22,258 nt of DNA from an uncultured Brevundimonas sp. (GCA_946885435.1 CAMPGL010000015.1:1-22258); one strand, 5' to 3'; counted from the stretch's first letter, positions 1 to 7,774 are shown. Program-made: numbers and translations. Notes: a model not told the origin generated them from the sequence alone.

Positions 1-1437
1 GGCGAGATCGACGGCAAGGACGCGGGCATGATGCTGCTGCGCGACATCGCCTTCTACGGCCGCGACGACCTGCTGGACCGCGTCAACCTGATCCTGATCC
101 CGATCCTGTCGGTCGACGGCCACGAGCGCTCGGGCGCCTATTCGCGGCCGAACCAGCGCGGTCCGCGCATCCAGGGCTGGCGCAACACCGCGACCAACCA
201 GAACCTGAACCGCGACTTCATGAAGCTGGACCAACCGGAGATGCGGGCCCTGATGGCCTTCCTCCAGCGGTATCGGCCGGACCTCTATGTCGACATCCAC
301 GTCACCGACGGGATCGATTACCAGTACGATGTCACCTACGGCTACAACGGCGAGGACGGGGTCTGGAGCCGCTCGCCGGCGACGGCCCAGTGGCTCGACA
401 GCGCCTTCCGGCCCTTCGTCGACGGCGCCCTGTCCGAGCGCGGCCACATCCCGGGACCCCTGGTGTTCGCCATCGACGACCGCAATCCGCGCGCGGGGCT
501 GTCCGACGGCGGGCTGGGCGAGCGGTTCTCCAACGGCTGGGGCTCGGCGGCCCACATCCCGACCATCCTGATCGAGAACCACAGCCTCAAGCCGCACGAG
601 CAGCGGGTGCTGGGGACCTATGTCTTCCTGGAGGCCGCGATGCGGCTGCTGGCCGACCGGGGCGGCGAGCTGCGCGCAGCCGCCCAGGCCGACGCGGCCC
701 TGCGCCCGGCCGAGATCCCGGCAAACTTCGAGGCGACCGAAGAGCCCATCGCCACCCGCGATTTCCTCGGCATCCGCTTCGAGACCTACGAGAGCGAGGC
801 GTCGGGCCGGACAGAGGTGCGCTGGCTGGGCGAGCCGGATCCCGAGCTCTGGCGCATGCCCTACTACGGCTCGCGCCCGACCCTGACGCTGACCCGGCCC
901 ACGGCCTACTGGGTGCCGTCCTACCGCGCGGACCTGATCGAACGTCTGCGCCTGCAGGGCGTCGCGATGGAGACCCTGAGCGAGCCTCGGACCGTCGAGG
1001 TCGAGATGCTGCGGCTGGACGAGGCCACGGTGTTGGGCCGCACCAACGAGGGCCACGTGCCGATGACCTCGGGCGAACCGACGGTCGAGACCATGCGCTG
1101 GACCTTCCCGGCCGGCTCGGTGCGCATCCCGACCGACCAGCCGATGGGCGATGTCGCCATCCTGCTGCTCGAGCCTCAGTCGTCGGAGAGCTTCTTCGCC
1201 TGGGGCATGTTCCCGGAGATCCTGAACCGGGTGGAGTACATCGAGGCCTACGCCATCGCCCCGCTCGCCGAATCCATGCTGGCCGCCGATCCGGCCCTGC
1301 GCGCCGAGTTCGAGGCGAAGCTGGCCTCGGACCCCGCGTTCGCCGCCGACGGCGACGCCCGGCTGCAGTGGTTCTACGAGCGTACGCCCTTCTATGATCA
1401 GCGCTATCGCCTGTATCCGATCGGCCGCGAACGCTAG
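1..1437 (+). CDS. M14 family zinc carboxypeptidase, 5' end outside the window
   Basis: The reading frame is open from base 1, so the start lies upstream and the first ATG at 28 is internal. The visible part begins GEIDGKDAG, which in this M14 subfamily directly follows the zinc-binding His of the HxxE motif; the Glu is visible codon 2 and the His is cut off. The third zinc ligand is probably the His at 298-300 in VDIHVTDG. The segment IENHSLKP near base 570 matches the usual position of the catalytic Glu region. These are metallopeptidases that remove C-terminal residues; members of this subfamily are commonly secreted, but the signal peptide region is not visible here. About 478 residues are seen, roughly 100 short of what I recall for full-length members. 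The C-terminal half beyond residue 240 is a non-catalytic extension of unknown role. Family assignment is strong; the substrate is unknown. Confidence 0.88.
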   Translation, partial: GEIDGKDAGMMLLRDIAFYGRDDLLDRVNLILIPILSVDGHERSGAYSRPNQRGPRIQGWRNTATNQNLNRDFMKLDQPEMRALMAFLQRYRPDLYVDIHVTDGIDYQYDVTYGYNGEDGVWSRSPATAQWLDSAFRPFVDGALSERGHIPGPLVFAIDDRNPRAGLSDGGLGERFSNGWGSAAHIPTILIENHSLKPHEQRVLGTYVFLEAAMRLLADRGGELRAAAQADAALRPAEIPANFEATEEPIATRDFLGIRFETYESEASGRTEVRWLGEPDPELWRMPYYGSRPTLTLTRPTAYWVPSYRADLIERLRLQGVAMETLSEPRTVEVEMLRLDEATVLGRTNEGHVPMTSGEPTVETMRWTFPAGSVRIPTDQPMGDVAILLLEPQSSESFFAWGMFPEILNRVEYIEAYAIAPLAESMLAADPALRAEFEAKLASDPAFAADGDARLQWFYERTPFYDQRYRLYPIGRER

Positions 1438-1481
1438 GCGCGAAGCCTAGAAAACGCCGCAGTCGCACGGTGAAGGTGGCG

Positions 1482-1502
1482 CTCCGGACTGGGGGTCTGG
1501 AG
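1482..1502 (+). promoter_or_regulatory. Hairpin covering the ribosome binding site of the lipoprotein gene
   Basis: CTCCGGAC (1482-1489) can pair with GTCTGGAG (1495-1502) with one mismatch and a 5-base loop. The right arm contains GGAG (1499-1502), the apparent Shine-Dalgarno sequence 8 bases before the ATG at 1511. Formation of this stem in the mRNA would hide the ribosome binding site. The pairing is read directly; a regulatory effect is inference. Confidence 0.35.
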
Positions 1503-1510
1503 ACGAGATC

Positions 1511-1978
1511 ATGCGAACGGTCCTCGCCGTCCTGACGGCTGGCCTGCTTGTGTCAGGCTGCGTGACCACGGGCGGCGACTATCCGCGCGTCCGCTACGCC
1601 CGCGCCGCCGACGCGGGCCCGGTGGCCATGTCCCTGGCCGGGCGGCCCACCGCCGAACAGATGCGCGACGCCGAGGACCGCTGGGGCCGGGCCATCGCCG
1701 ACGCCTACGCCTGCCGCGTCGATGCGGTGGCGGTGTCCGAGGCCGGCATGGTCGGCGCCCTAGAACTGGCCGCCATGAGCTCGGCCAGCCGGGGCACGCA
1801 GAGCCCGTTCGACGGCGTCATCGGCTATCTGTCCGTCCTGGGCCGCAACTCCGGCGACCGGCCTCGGCCGGACGCGACGCGTTGCAATCGGCTTCGCGAA
1901 TGGGTCGGCGACGTGCGCCGCGAGGGCCGCGAGATGCTGCTGCGCCGGGGCGAGGAGTTCCTCCTGCCGCCGGGCTGA
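1511..1978 (+). CDS. Small predicted lipoprotein, function unknown
   Basis: A 155-residue protein with an N-terminal hydrophobic stretch (residues 3-15) ending in the lipobox LVSGC, so Cys17 is the expected lipidation site and the mature protein should be membrane-anchored in the periplasm. The start ATG is preceded by GGAG at a good distance (8 bases). The mature part is moderately charged, with two further cysteines (Cys58 in YACRV and Cys124 in TRCNR) that could form a disulfide. There is no recognisable catalytic motif. It sits 73 bases after the carboxypeptidase gene on the same strand and 50 bases before pmbA. I do not recognise the family. That it is a real gene is well supported by the signal sequence and ribosome binding site. 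Confidence 0.75.
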   Translation: MRTVLAVLTAGLLVSGCVTTGGDYPRVRYARAADAGPVAMSLAGRPTAEQMRDAEDRWGRAIADAYACRVDAVAVSEAGMVGALELAAMSSASRGTQSPFDGVIGYLSVLGRNSGDRPRPDATRCNRLREWVGDVRREGREMLLRRGEEFLLPPG

Positions 1979-1980
1979 CG

Positions 1981-2002
1981 CCCCGCCTTGGTTGCGGCGG
2001 GG
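1981..2002 (+). terminator. GC-rich hairpin after the lipoprotein gene
   Basis: CCCCGCC (1981-1987) pairs perfectly with GGCGGGG (1996-2002) around an 8-base loop, starting two bases after the lipoprotein stop codon. No T-run follows, so this is not a textbook intrinsic terminator. It may slow polymerase or protect the transcript 3' end. Confidence 0.35.
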
Positions 2003-2028
2003 GCCGCGCTCGGCCATATCCGGCGGCC

Positions 2029-3375
2029 ATGTCCCAAGCTCCCCAAGCGGCCGACGCCGCCCATGATGTTGTCGCCCGCGCGCTGAAGGCCGGCGCCGAC
2101 GCGGCCGAAGCCGTGCTCGCCAGCCGCGCCGCCCTGTCCGTCACCGTCCGCCTCGGGGAACTGGAGGAGGTCGAGCGCGAGGAGAGCCGTGACCTCGGCC
2201 TGCGCGTCTTCATCGGGCGGCGCCAGGCCGTCGTCTCCGCCTCGGACCTGTCCGACGCCACGCGCGAGCGCCTCGTCGAGCGCGCCGTGGCCATGGCCCG
2301 GCTGGCGCCGGAGGATCCCTACGCCTTCCTGGCGCCGCAGGACCGGCTGGCGCGGGGCGACCTCCCCAACCTCGACCTGTTCGACGGAAGCGACCTCGAC
2401 GCCACGGCCCTCGAGGCCCGCGCCCTGGAAGCCGAAGCCGCCGCTCGCGCCGTCGAGGGCGTGACCAACTCCGACGGCGGCTCGGCCAGTCTGTCGACCG
2501 GCGACTGGACCCTGGTCACCTCGCACGGCTTCGTCGGCGCGCACCGGGGTTCCGCCTATTCGATCTCGGCCAGCGTCATCGCCGAGCGGGACGGGACCAT
2601 GGAGAGCGCCGGCGACGGCCGCTCCGCCCGGCACCTGTCCGACCTGCCGTCGCCGGGCGACATCGGCGCCGAGGCCGGCCGCCGCGCCGTGGCGCGTCTC
2701 GGGGCCCGCAAGCTGTCCAGCCAGACGGCGCCGGTCATCCTCGAGAACCGGCTGGCGACCCAGATCCTTGGCCCCCTGATCGGCGCCATGGCCGGACCGT
2801 CGGTGGCGCGCGGCGTGTCCTTCCTGAAGGACCGGATGGGCCAGAAGATCCTGGCCGAAGCCGTGACCCTGATCGACGACCCGCTGCGGCCGCGCGGCCT
2901 GGGCTCCACCCCCTTCGACGACGAGGGCGTGGCGGTCCAGCGCCGGGCCCTGATCGACCGGGGGGTGTTGACCACCTGGCTGCTGAACACGGCCTCGGCC
3001 GCCCAGCTGGGGCTGGAGACCACCGGCCACGCCTCGCGCGGCCTGGCCGGACCGTCCGGCGTGTCCGGCCACAACCTGCACGTCGAACCGGGCGGGCGCG
3101 ATCTGGCCGGCCTGATGGCTGATGCGGGGAAGGGCCTGCTGGTCACCAGCATGTTCGGGCCGTCGCTCAATCCTAATACCGGCGACTGGTCGGCCGGTGT
3201 CGGCGGCTTCTGGTTCGAGGACGGCGAGGTCGCCTATCCGGTCAACGAGGTGACCATCGCCGGCAATCTGCTGGAGCTCTACCAGAGGATCGTCCCCGGC
3301 TCGGATCTGGAGTTCCGCTCCTCCAACAACAGCCCATCCCTGCTGATCGACGGGGTGGCGATCGCGGGCAAATGA
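2029..3375 (+). CDS. pmbA: PmbA/TldE family protein (TldD/TldE protease partner)
   Basis: A 448-residue protein of the TldD/PmbA family, the normal length for PmbA. Family features include the N-terminal segment with RLGELEEVEREESRDLGLRVF (residues about 41-61), the central GRSARHLSDLPSP region and the C-terminal part with FGPSLNPNTGDWSAGVGGFWFE and EVTIAGNLLEL. TldD and TldE form a heterodimeric metalloprotease that in E. coli takes part in microcin B17 maturation and CcdA degradation. PmbA/TldE is the non-catalytic subunit; no TldD is visible in this window. The ATG at 2029 is chosen because the protein then begins MSQAPQAADAAHDVV, typical of the family; upstream in-frame codons to 1882 overlap the lipoprotein gene. 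The stop overlaps the start of the cysQ-like gene by 4 bases (ATGA), which suggests translational coupling. Confidence 0.9.
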   Translation: MSQAPQAADAAHDVVARALKAGADAAEAVLASRAALSVTVRLGELEEVEREESRDLGLRVFIGRRQAVVSASDLSDATRERLVERAVAMARLAPEDPYAFLAPQDRLARGDLPNLDLFDGSDLDATALEARALEAEAAARAVEGVTNSDGGSASLSTGDWTLVTSHGFVGAHRGSAYSISASVIAERDGTMESAGDGRSARHLSDLPSPGDIGAEAGRRAVARLGARKLSSQTAPVILENRLATQILGPLIGAMAGPSVARGVSFLKDRMGQKILAEAVTLIDDPLRPRGLGSTPFDDEGVAVQRRALIDRGVLTTWLLNTASAAQLGLETTGHASRGLAGPSGVSGHNLHVEPGGRDLAGLMADAGKGLLVTSMFGPSLNPNTGDWSAGVGGFWFEDGEVAYPVNEVTIAGNLLELYQRIVPGSDLEFRSSNNSPSLLIDGVAIAGK

Positions 3376-4160
3376 GCCCGGACCTCGACCTGCTGATCGA
3401 GGCCGCCCAAGAGGCCGGCCGCATCGCGCTCGAGACGCGCGCCCGGGGTCTCAAGGTCGAGGCCAAACCAGGCGGTTCGCCGGTCACCAACGGCGATCTG
3501 GCCGCCAACGCCTTCCTGCAGTCGCACCTGCGCACGGCCCGGCCCGACTACGGCTGGCTCTCGGAAGAGACCGCCGACGACCCGGCCCGGTTGGAGCACC
3601 GGCGGCTGTTCGTCGTCGATCCGATCGACGGCACCGTGGCCTATATGAAGAACCGGCCGTGGTGGACGGTGGCCCTGTGCGTCGTGGACCGCGATCGTCC
3701 GCTGGCCGCCGTGGTGCATGCGCCGGCCCTGGGCGAGACCTTCGCCGCGGTGGCGGGCGAGGGCGCGACCCTGAACGGACAGCCGATACAGGCTTCCGAC
3801 GTTGACACCCTGGACGACGCCTCGGTGCTGGCCGACGCCGCGCTGCTGGAGGGGCCCGGCTGGGCCGAGCCCTGGCCGGCCATGCGGCTGGAACGGCGCA
3901 ACTCCATCGCCTATCGCATGGCCCTGGTCGGGGCCGGCGGCTTCGACGCCGCCATCGCGCTCGGCCACAAGTGGGACTGGGACGTCGCCGCCGGCGGCCT
4001 GATCGCCTGCGAGGGCGGGGCCATCGTCTCGGACCATGCGGGCCGGCCCCACCGCTTCAACCAGCCGATCCCCCGCCAGGCCAGCCTCGTCTGCGCCGCG
4101 CCGGCGCTCCACCCGTTGATCATCAGCCGCTGCGCGCCTATTCCGCTCGGCGACGCGTAG
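3372..4160 (+). CDS. cysQ: CysQ-like 3'(2'),5'-bisphosphate nucleotidase, inositol monophosphatase superfamily
   Basis: A 262-residue member of the Mg2+-dependent inositol monophosphatase superfamily. The metal-binding motifs are visible: LSEE (residues 63-66), DPIDGT (83-88) and WDWDVAAG (201-208). The family removes the 3'-phosphate from PAP, a by-product of sulfate assimilation, or hydrolyses inositol phosphates. In alphaproteobacteria, genes at this position between pmbA and DUF4170 are usually annotated as CysQ or as 3'(2'),5'-bisphosphate nucleotidase. The start ATG overlaps the pmbA stop by 4 bases. The link to the following lipid A genes is a recurrent neighbourhood in alphaproteobacteria as I remember it; whether it is functional is not established. 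Superfamily assignment is firm; exact substrate is moderately certain. Confidence 0.87.
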   Translation: MSPDLDLLIEAAQEAGRIALETRARGLKVEAKPGGSPVTNGDLAANAFLQSHLRTARPDYGWLSEETADDPARLEHRRLFVVDPIDGTVAYMKNRPWWTVALCVVDRDRPLAAVVHAPALGETFAAVAGEGATLNGQPIQASDVDTLDDASVLADAALLEGPGWAEPWPAMRLERRNSIAYRMALVGAGGFDAAIALGHKWDWDVAAGGLIACEGGAIVSDHAGRPHRFNQPIPRQASLVCAAPALHPLIISRCAPIPLGDA

Positions 4161-4168
4161 GGATTTCC

Positions 4169-4405
4169 ATGAACGACGACGAAAAGCAGCTTCTCCACAT
4201 CGTCATCGGCGGCGAGCTTCGGCACCTGTCCGAGCCGGTGTTCCGCGACCTGTCCAAGGTCGAGTTCGTCGGCGCTTTCCCGAACTACGCCGAGGCCCGC
4301 AAGGCCTGGAAGGCGCGCGCCCAGGCGACCGTCGACAACGCCCACATGCGCTATTTCATCCTGCACGCCCACCGGCTGATCGATCCGCGGAGCGACGGCG
4401 AGTGA
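4169..4405 (+). CDS. DUF4170 domain protein
   Basis: A 78-residue protein starting at ATG 4169, preceded by AGGGA at about 5 bases. The whole protein is one small domain with the segments LHIVIGGEL, FVGAFPNYAEARKAWKAR and MRYFILHAHRLIDP, which I recognise as DUF4170, a small alphaproteobacterial family usually found beside lipid A or cysQ genes. It has no signal peptide or membrane segment and is probably cytoplasmic. The aromatic and charged residues suggest a compact alpha/beta fold, but no activity is known. It lies 8 bases after cysQ and its stop overlaps the next start (GTGA at 4402-4405). An upstream in-frame extension to 3971 lies inside cysQ and is rejected. Confidence 0.82.
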   Translation: MNDDEKQLLHIVIGGELRHLSEPVFRDLSKVEFVGAFPNYAEARKAWKARAQATVDNAHMRYFILHAHRLIDPRSDGE

Positions 4406-4596
4406 GAGAGATCGGGCCCGAGGAGATCGCGGCCCTGGTCGCCGCCGTCATGGCCCTGGTGGTCTGGTCGTTCCGGCTGCGCGGCCAGAACGCCTGGAAT
4501 CGCGAAATGAAGCGCCGCCGCGAGGACCGAGAGGCGCGCGAACGCGGCGAAGGGCCGCCGCCCCCGCCCCGCAATCCGACGGGGCCTTGGGGCTGA
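4402..4596 (+). CDS. Small single-pass membrane protein with basic, proline-rich tail
   Basis: A 64-residue protein starting with GTG at 4402, overlapping the DUF4170 stop by 4 bases. Residues 8-24 (EIAALVAAVMALVVWSF) form one predicted membrane helix. The rest is a highly charged helix (residues 27-49, rich in Arg and Glu) and a proline run (residues 52-56) ending GPWG. No family is recognised. The tight coupling to DUF4170 and the sensible topology support a real gene. Its stop codon (TGA, 4594-4596) directly abuts the stop of the opposing phosphatase gene (CTA, 4597-4599) with no base between, so any terminator for either transcript must lie inside the other gene. Confidence 0.65.
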   Translation: MREIGPEEIAALVAAVMALVVWSFRLRGQNAWNREMKRRREDREARERGEGPPPPPRNPTGPWG

Positions 4597-5262
4597 CTAC
4601 TCCCGCCGCAGCAGGCGGTCGCTGACCAGCGTGCCCCACCAGGCGGCCTGGAAGTCCTTCTTCATGCCCACGGGGTCGTAGGCGTCGGACATCACCCAGT
4701 CCATGAACGCGATACCCTGGGGCTCGGCCTCGGTGAGATAGCGCTCGAACATGTAGTCGAGCACGCCGGTCTTGCCCTGGCGCACGTGCAGGGTCCGAAA
4801 GCTCAGCTCCTTGACCGCCTCGCGGATCGGCTCGCCCAGGTGGAAGTGGCGGTAGAGCACGCTCATGATCCCCGCACGGTCCGCCCCGGACTTGCAGTGC
4901 ATCAGGGCTGGGTACTCGATCGTCTGGAACAGCTCCTGGGCATACATCATCCGTTCGCGCGACGGGATCTCGCGCGAGTACATGGTCGCATCGACCATCC
5001 TCAGGCCGTAGCGCTCGCACGCGTCCTTCTCGAGCGCATAGAAGGCGCTGTCGAAGCCGCCCCTCAGATTGATGACTGTCTTCAGGCCCCGCCGGGCCCA
5101 CCACTTCAGCTGGAACGGCCAAGGCTGGTTGGCCCGGATCATGTCCGGGCCGATCCAGTGGGCGTTGGAGAAGCCGAGCCTCAGGAAGGCGTGGTCGCCC
5201 CACAGGAAGTCCCAGTAGGCGCGCGCCCTGCCGGCCAGAGTGGAGAGGTCGTAGGACGCCAT
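4597..5262 (-). CDS. Protein tyrosine phosphatase-like (dual-specificity type) protein
   Basis: A 221-residue protein with the phosphatase signature HCKSGADRAG at residues 122-131, i.e. the Cys-x5-Arg active site (Cys123, Arg129). KTVINLRG (61-68) is the usual beta-strand segment preceding it. The family uses a cysteinyl-phosphate intermediate to dephosphorylate protein tyrosine or, in some branches, phospholipid or phosphoinositide substrates. Start ATG at 5262 is chosen because AGGGAG lies 6 bases upstream; the in-frame extension to 5316 lacks this. No signal peptide is seen, though residues 14-33 are rich in aromatic residues. The gene is divergent from msbA with 77 bases between starts and sits inside a lipid A gene cluster, so a role in lipid A or envelope phosphate removal is plausible (in Caulobacter crescentus a PTP-like protein, CtpA, is needed for normal lipid A). 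That link is inference. Confidence 0.85.
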   Translation of the reverse strand: MASYDLSTLAGRARAYWDFLWGDHAFLRLGFSNAHWIGPDMIRANQPWPFQLKWWARRGLKTVINLRGGFDSAFYALEKDACERYGLRMVDATMYSREIPSRERMMYAQELFQTIEYPALMHCKSGADRAGIMSVLYRHFHLGEPIREAVKELSFRTLHVRQGKTGVLDYMFERYLTEAEPQGIAFMDWVMSDAYDPVGMKKDFQAAWWGTLVSDRLLRRE

Positions 5263-5301
5263 GGCTGGCTCCCTAGCGCCCCTGTCCCCACATTTGAAGC
5301 G

Positions 5302-5319
5302 CGCTTGACTTCGCAAGCG
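5302..5319. promoter_or_regulatory. Inverted repeat between divergent phosphatase and msbA genes
   Basis: CGCTTG (5302-5307) and CAAGCG (5314-5319) form a perfect 6-base inverted repeat around a 6-base spacer in the 77-base region separating two divergent starts. A TTGACT hexamer (5305-5310) lies within it and could be a -35 element, but no convincing -10 element was found at standard spacing. It could be an operator serving both directions; only the repeat itself is seen. Confidence 0.3.
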
Positions 5320-5339
5320 TGACGTTCGACCGACAGGCC

Positions 5340-7100
5340 ATGAGCCAGACCCGCCCGGAGCGGCCCATCAAGGCGATCCTGCCGCGCGTCTGGCGGGACT
5401 ATCTGCGTCGCCGCTGGGGCTCGCTGGCGCTGGCGCTCGCCTCGGCCGCCGCCGCGGCCGGCCTCACCGCCTGGCTGGCCAGCAAGCTCGATCCGGCCGT
5501 CCAGAACCTGCTGGTCGACCGCGACCCCCGGGCTCTGATCGTCATTCCTCTGACCATCGCGGCCCTGGCCGTGGCGCGCGGCCTGTTCCAGGTCATCACC
5601 GCGGTGCTGGTCAACCGCATCGGTCACCGCATCGTCGGCGACGTCCAGGTCCAGCTGTTCGGCCGCATGATCCGGGCCGATCTCGCCCGGCTTCGCTCCC
5701 AGCACTCCGGCGCCTATGTCGCCTCGGTCCTCTATGACGCCAACCTGATCCGCGAGGCCTTCACCCAGGGCGTGGTCAACTACGTCCAGCACGCCCTGAT
5801 TGTCGTGGCGCTGCTGATCTACCTGCTGTGGCTGGACCCGCTTCTGGCGGCCATCGTGCTGGTCTCCGCGCCCGTGGCCGGCGTAGTCCTGCGACGCTTC
5901 GCCAAGCGGACGCGCAAGGCCGCCGCCGGCGCCATGTCCGAGACCTCCGCCCTGTCCACCGCCGTCATGGAGAACCTGGACGGCGTCCGCGTGGTCAAGA
6001 TGGAGGGCCGCGAGGCCGCCGAGGAGGCGCGCGTCGCCGAGGTCGTGGCGCGCCGCCAGACCCACATCATCAAAGGAGCCAACGCCCGGGCCACCGCCGC
6101 GCCCGTCACCGAGACCCTGACCATGATCGTGGTCGCCGCCGTCCTGGCCTACGCCGGCTGGCGCGCGGCCCAGGGTGGTCTGACCGTCGGCGAGTTCACC
6201 GCCTTCATCGCCTCGCTGCTGATCGTGTCGCAGTCGCTGCGGCAACTGGCCAATCTGCAGACGGTGATGAGCGAGGGCCTGACCGCCGCCCAGCGCCTGT
6301 TCGCCGCGCTGGACGTCGAGCCCGAAATCCGCGACCGCCCCGACGCCGCTGAGCTGCCCGCCGGCCCCTGCACGGTCGCGCTGGAAGGCGTCACCTTCGC
6401 CTATGGCGACGCCCCGGCCCTCACAGATGTGAGCCTGGAAGTCCGTCCCGGGGAGAGCGTCGCCCTGGTGGGGCCCTCGGGTGGGGGCAAGTCGACCATC
6501 CTCAGCCTGATCCCGCGCTTCTACGACGCCGACGCCGGTCGGGTGACGATCAACGGGACGGACATCCGCGACCTGACGGTCGCGTCCCTGCGCGCCCGCA
6601 TCGCGCTGGTGACCCAGGAGCCCTTCCTGTTCGACGACACGGTGGCGGCCAACATCGCCTACGCCCGGCCCGGCGCCTCGCAGGACGAGATCGAACAGGC
6701 CGCCCGCGCCGCCGCCGCCCACGACTTCATCACCGCCCTGCCCGACGGCTACCAGACCCGCGTGGGCGAGGCCGGCGGCCGGCTGTCCGGCGGTCAGCGC
6801 CAGCGCATCGCCATCGCCCGCGCCTTCCTGAAGGACGCCCCGATCCTGCTGCTCGACGAGGCCACCTCGGCGCTTGACACCGAGAGCGAGGCCCAAGTCC
6901 AGGCGGCGCTGGAGCGCCTGATGCAGGGCCGCGCCACCTTGATGATCGCCCACCGCCTGTCCACGGTCAGGAACGCCCACCGCATCTATGTCATCGAGGC
7001 GGGCCGCGTGGCCGAGGTCGGCGATCACGCCGGCCTGGTGCGCGCCGGCGGCCTCTATTCCCGCCTGGCCCGGAGCCAGTCCCTGGAAGGCGCCGCGTGA
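5340..7100 (+). CDS. msbA: ABC transporter, MsbA-type lipid A exporter (fused permease and ATPase)
   Basis: A 586-residue half-transporter with an N-terminal six-helix membrane domain (about residues 28-310) and a C-terminal ATPase. Visible ATPase motifs are Walker A GPSGGGKST (378-386), Q-loop VTQEPF (424-429), signature LSGGQ (482-486), Walker B ILLLDE (502-507) and the H-loop His538. Length and architecture fit MsbA, which flips lipid A-core across the inner membrane. The assignment is strengthened by the DUF374, waaA and lpxK genes directly downstream. The start at ATG 5340 gives MSQTRPERPIKAIL; a GTG at 5319 in the same frame is an alternative but lies in the divergent repeat. The stop overlaps the next gene by GTGA. 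Other ABC exporters look alike, so the substrate rests on context. Confidence 0.85.
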   Translation: MSQTRPERPIKAILPRVWRDYLRRRWGSLALALASAAAAAGLTAWLASKLDPAVQNLLVDRDPRALIVIPLTIAALAVARGLFQVITAVLVNRIGHRIVGDVQVQLFGRMIRADLARLRSQHSGAYVASVLYDANLIREAFTQGVVNYVQHALIVVALLIYLLWLDPLLAAIVLVSAPVAGVVLRRFAKRTRKAAAGAMSETSALSTAVMENLDGVRVVKMEGREAAEEARVAEVVARRQTHIIKGANARATAAPVTETLTMIVVAAVLAYAGWRAAQGGLTVGEFTAFIASLLIVSQSLRQLANLQTVMSEGLTAAQRLFAALDVEPEIRDRPDAAELPAGPCTVALEGVTFAYGDAPALTDVSLEVRPGESVALVGPSGGGKSTILSLIPRFYDADAGRVTINGTDIRDLTVASLRARIALVTQEPFLFDDTVAANIAYARPGASQDEIEQAARAAAAHDFITALPDGYQTRVGEAGGRLSGGQRQRIAIARAFLKDAPILLLDEATSALDTESEAQVQAALERLMQGRATLMIAHRLSTVRNAHRIYVIEAGRVAEVGDHAGLVRAGGLYSRLARSQSLEGAA

Positions 7101-7774
7101 GACCGCTGCGCTCGCCGTTCGTGCAGGGTCTGCTGTCGCGGCTGCTGGCCGGCTGGCTGCGGCTGTGCATCGCCACCATTCGCTGGCGGCAGGAGAATCT
7201 GGAGGGGGCGCAAGAGACCTGGACGTCCGGCGGGGGCGCCATCGTCTGCTTCTGGCACTCGCGCATCGCGCTCGCACCCGCCTGCTGGCCGCTCGACAAG
7301 GCCCAGGAGCCGCGCGTGCTCATCTCCCTGTCGCCCGACGGCGAGTTCATAGCCCAGGCCGTGTCGCGGCTCGGCTTTCCCGCCATCCGCGGTTCATCTT
7401 CCAAGAAGGAAGCGTTGGACAAGGCCAAGGGCGGGGCGGCCGCCTTTCGCGACGTGCTGCGCTGGATCCGCTCGGGCGGCGGGATTGCGGTGACGCCGGA
7501 CGGCCCGCGGGGGCCCGCCGAAGAGATGGCCGAGGGGGCCGTCCTTCTGGCCAAGGCGTCGGGCGCGCCCGTGCTGCTCGTCGGCCTCGCCTCCCGGCCG
7601 GAGATGGTGCTGGACACCTGGGACCAGGCCCGCGTGCCTCTGCCGTTCGGACGCGGGGCCATCGTCTGGGACGGGCCCATCGTCTGGGAGGACGGCGCCG
7701 ACCTCGGGGTGGTTCGCCAGGAGTGGGCTGCGCGGCTGTCGGCGGCCACGCGCCGCGCGGAGCAGATGCTGTGA
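7097..7774 (+). CDS. DUF374 lysophospholipid acyltransferase-like protein
   Basis: A 225-residue protein starting with GTG at 7097, overlapping msbA by 4 bases. It carries the DUF374 pattern: FWHSRI (52-57), SPDGEFIA (79-86), RGSSSK (98-103) and TPDGPRGP (133-140). The family is a distant relative of lysophospholipid acyltransferases, but the usual HX4D is not obvious; His54 in FWHSRI and Asp81 are candidate functional residues. An N-terminal amphipathic or membrane helix spans about residues 8-28. The gene lies between msbA and waaA, as in many alphaproteobacteria, so a late step in lipid A or core assembly is likely. The true reaction is unproven. Its stop overlaps the waaA start (GTGA). 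Confidence 0.82.
   Translation: MRPLRSPFVQGLLSRLLAGWLRLCIATIRWRQENLEGAQETWTSGGGAIVCFWHSRIALAPACWPLDKAQEPRVLISLSPDGEFIAQAVSRLGFPAIRGSSSKKEALDKAKGGAAAFRDVLRWIRSGGGIAVTPDGPRGPAEEMAEGAVLLAKASGAPVLLVGLASRPEMVLDTWDQARVPLPFGRGAIVWDGPIVWEDGADLGVVRQEWAARLSAATRRAEQML

Noticed and set aside
5319..5339. GTG at 5319 as msbA start.
   Set aside because: It adds only seven non-family residues and lies in the inverted repeat; ATG at 5340 gives a more natural N-terminus. It is not fully excluded.
5181..7277. A 698-codon open frame on the minus strand across msbA, and other long antisense frames (for example 8760-10466, 1825-3081).
   Set aside because: They are shadows of real genes caused by high GC at third codon positions. 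Their translations are rich in Arg, Gly and His without recognisable domains, while the opposite frames encode clear families.
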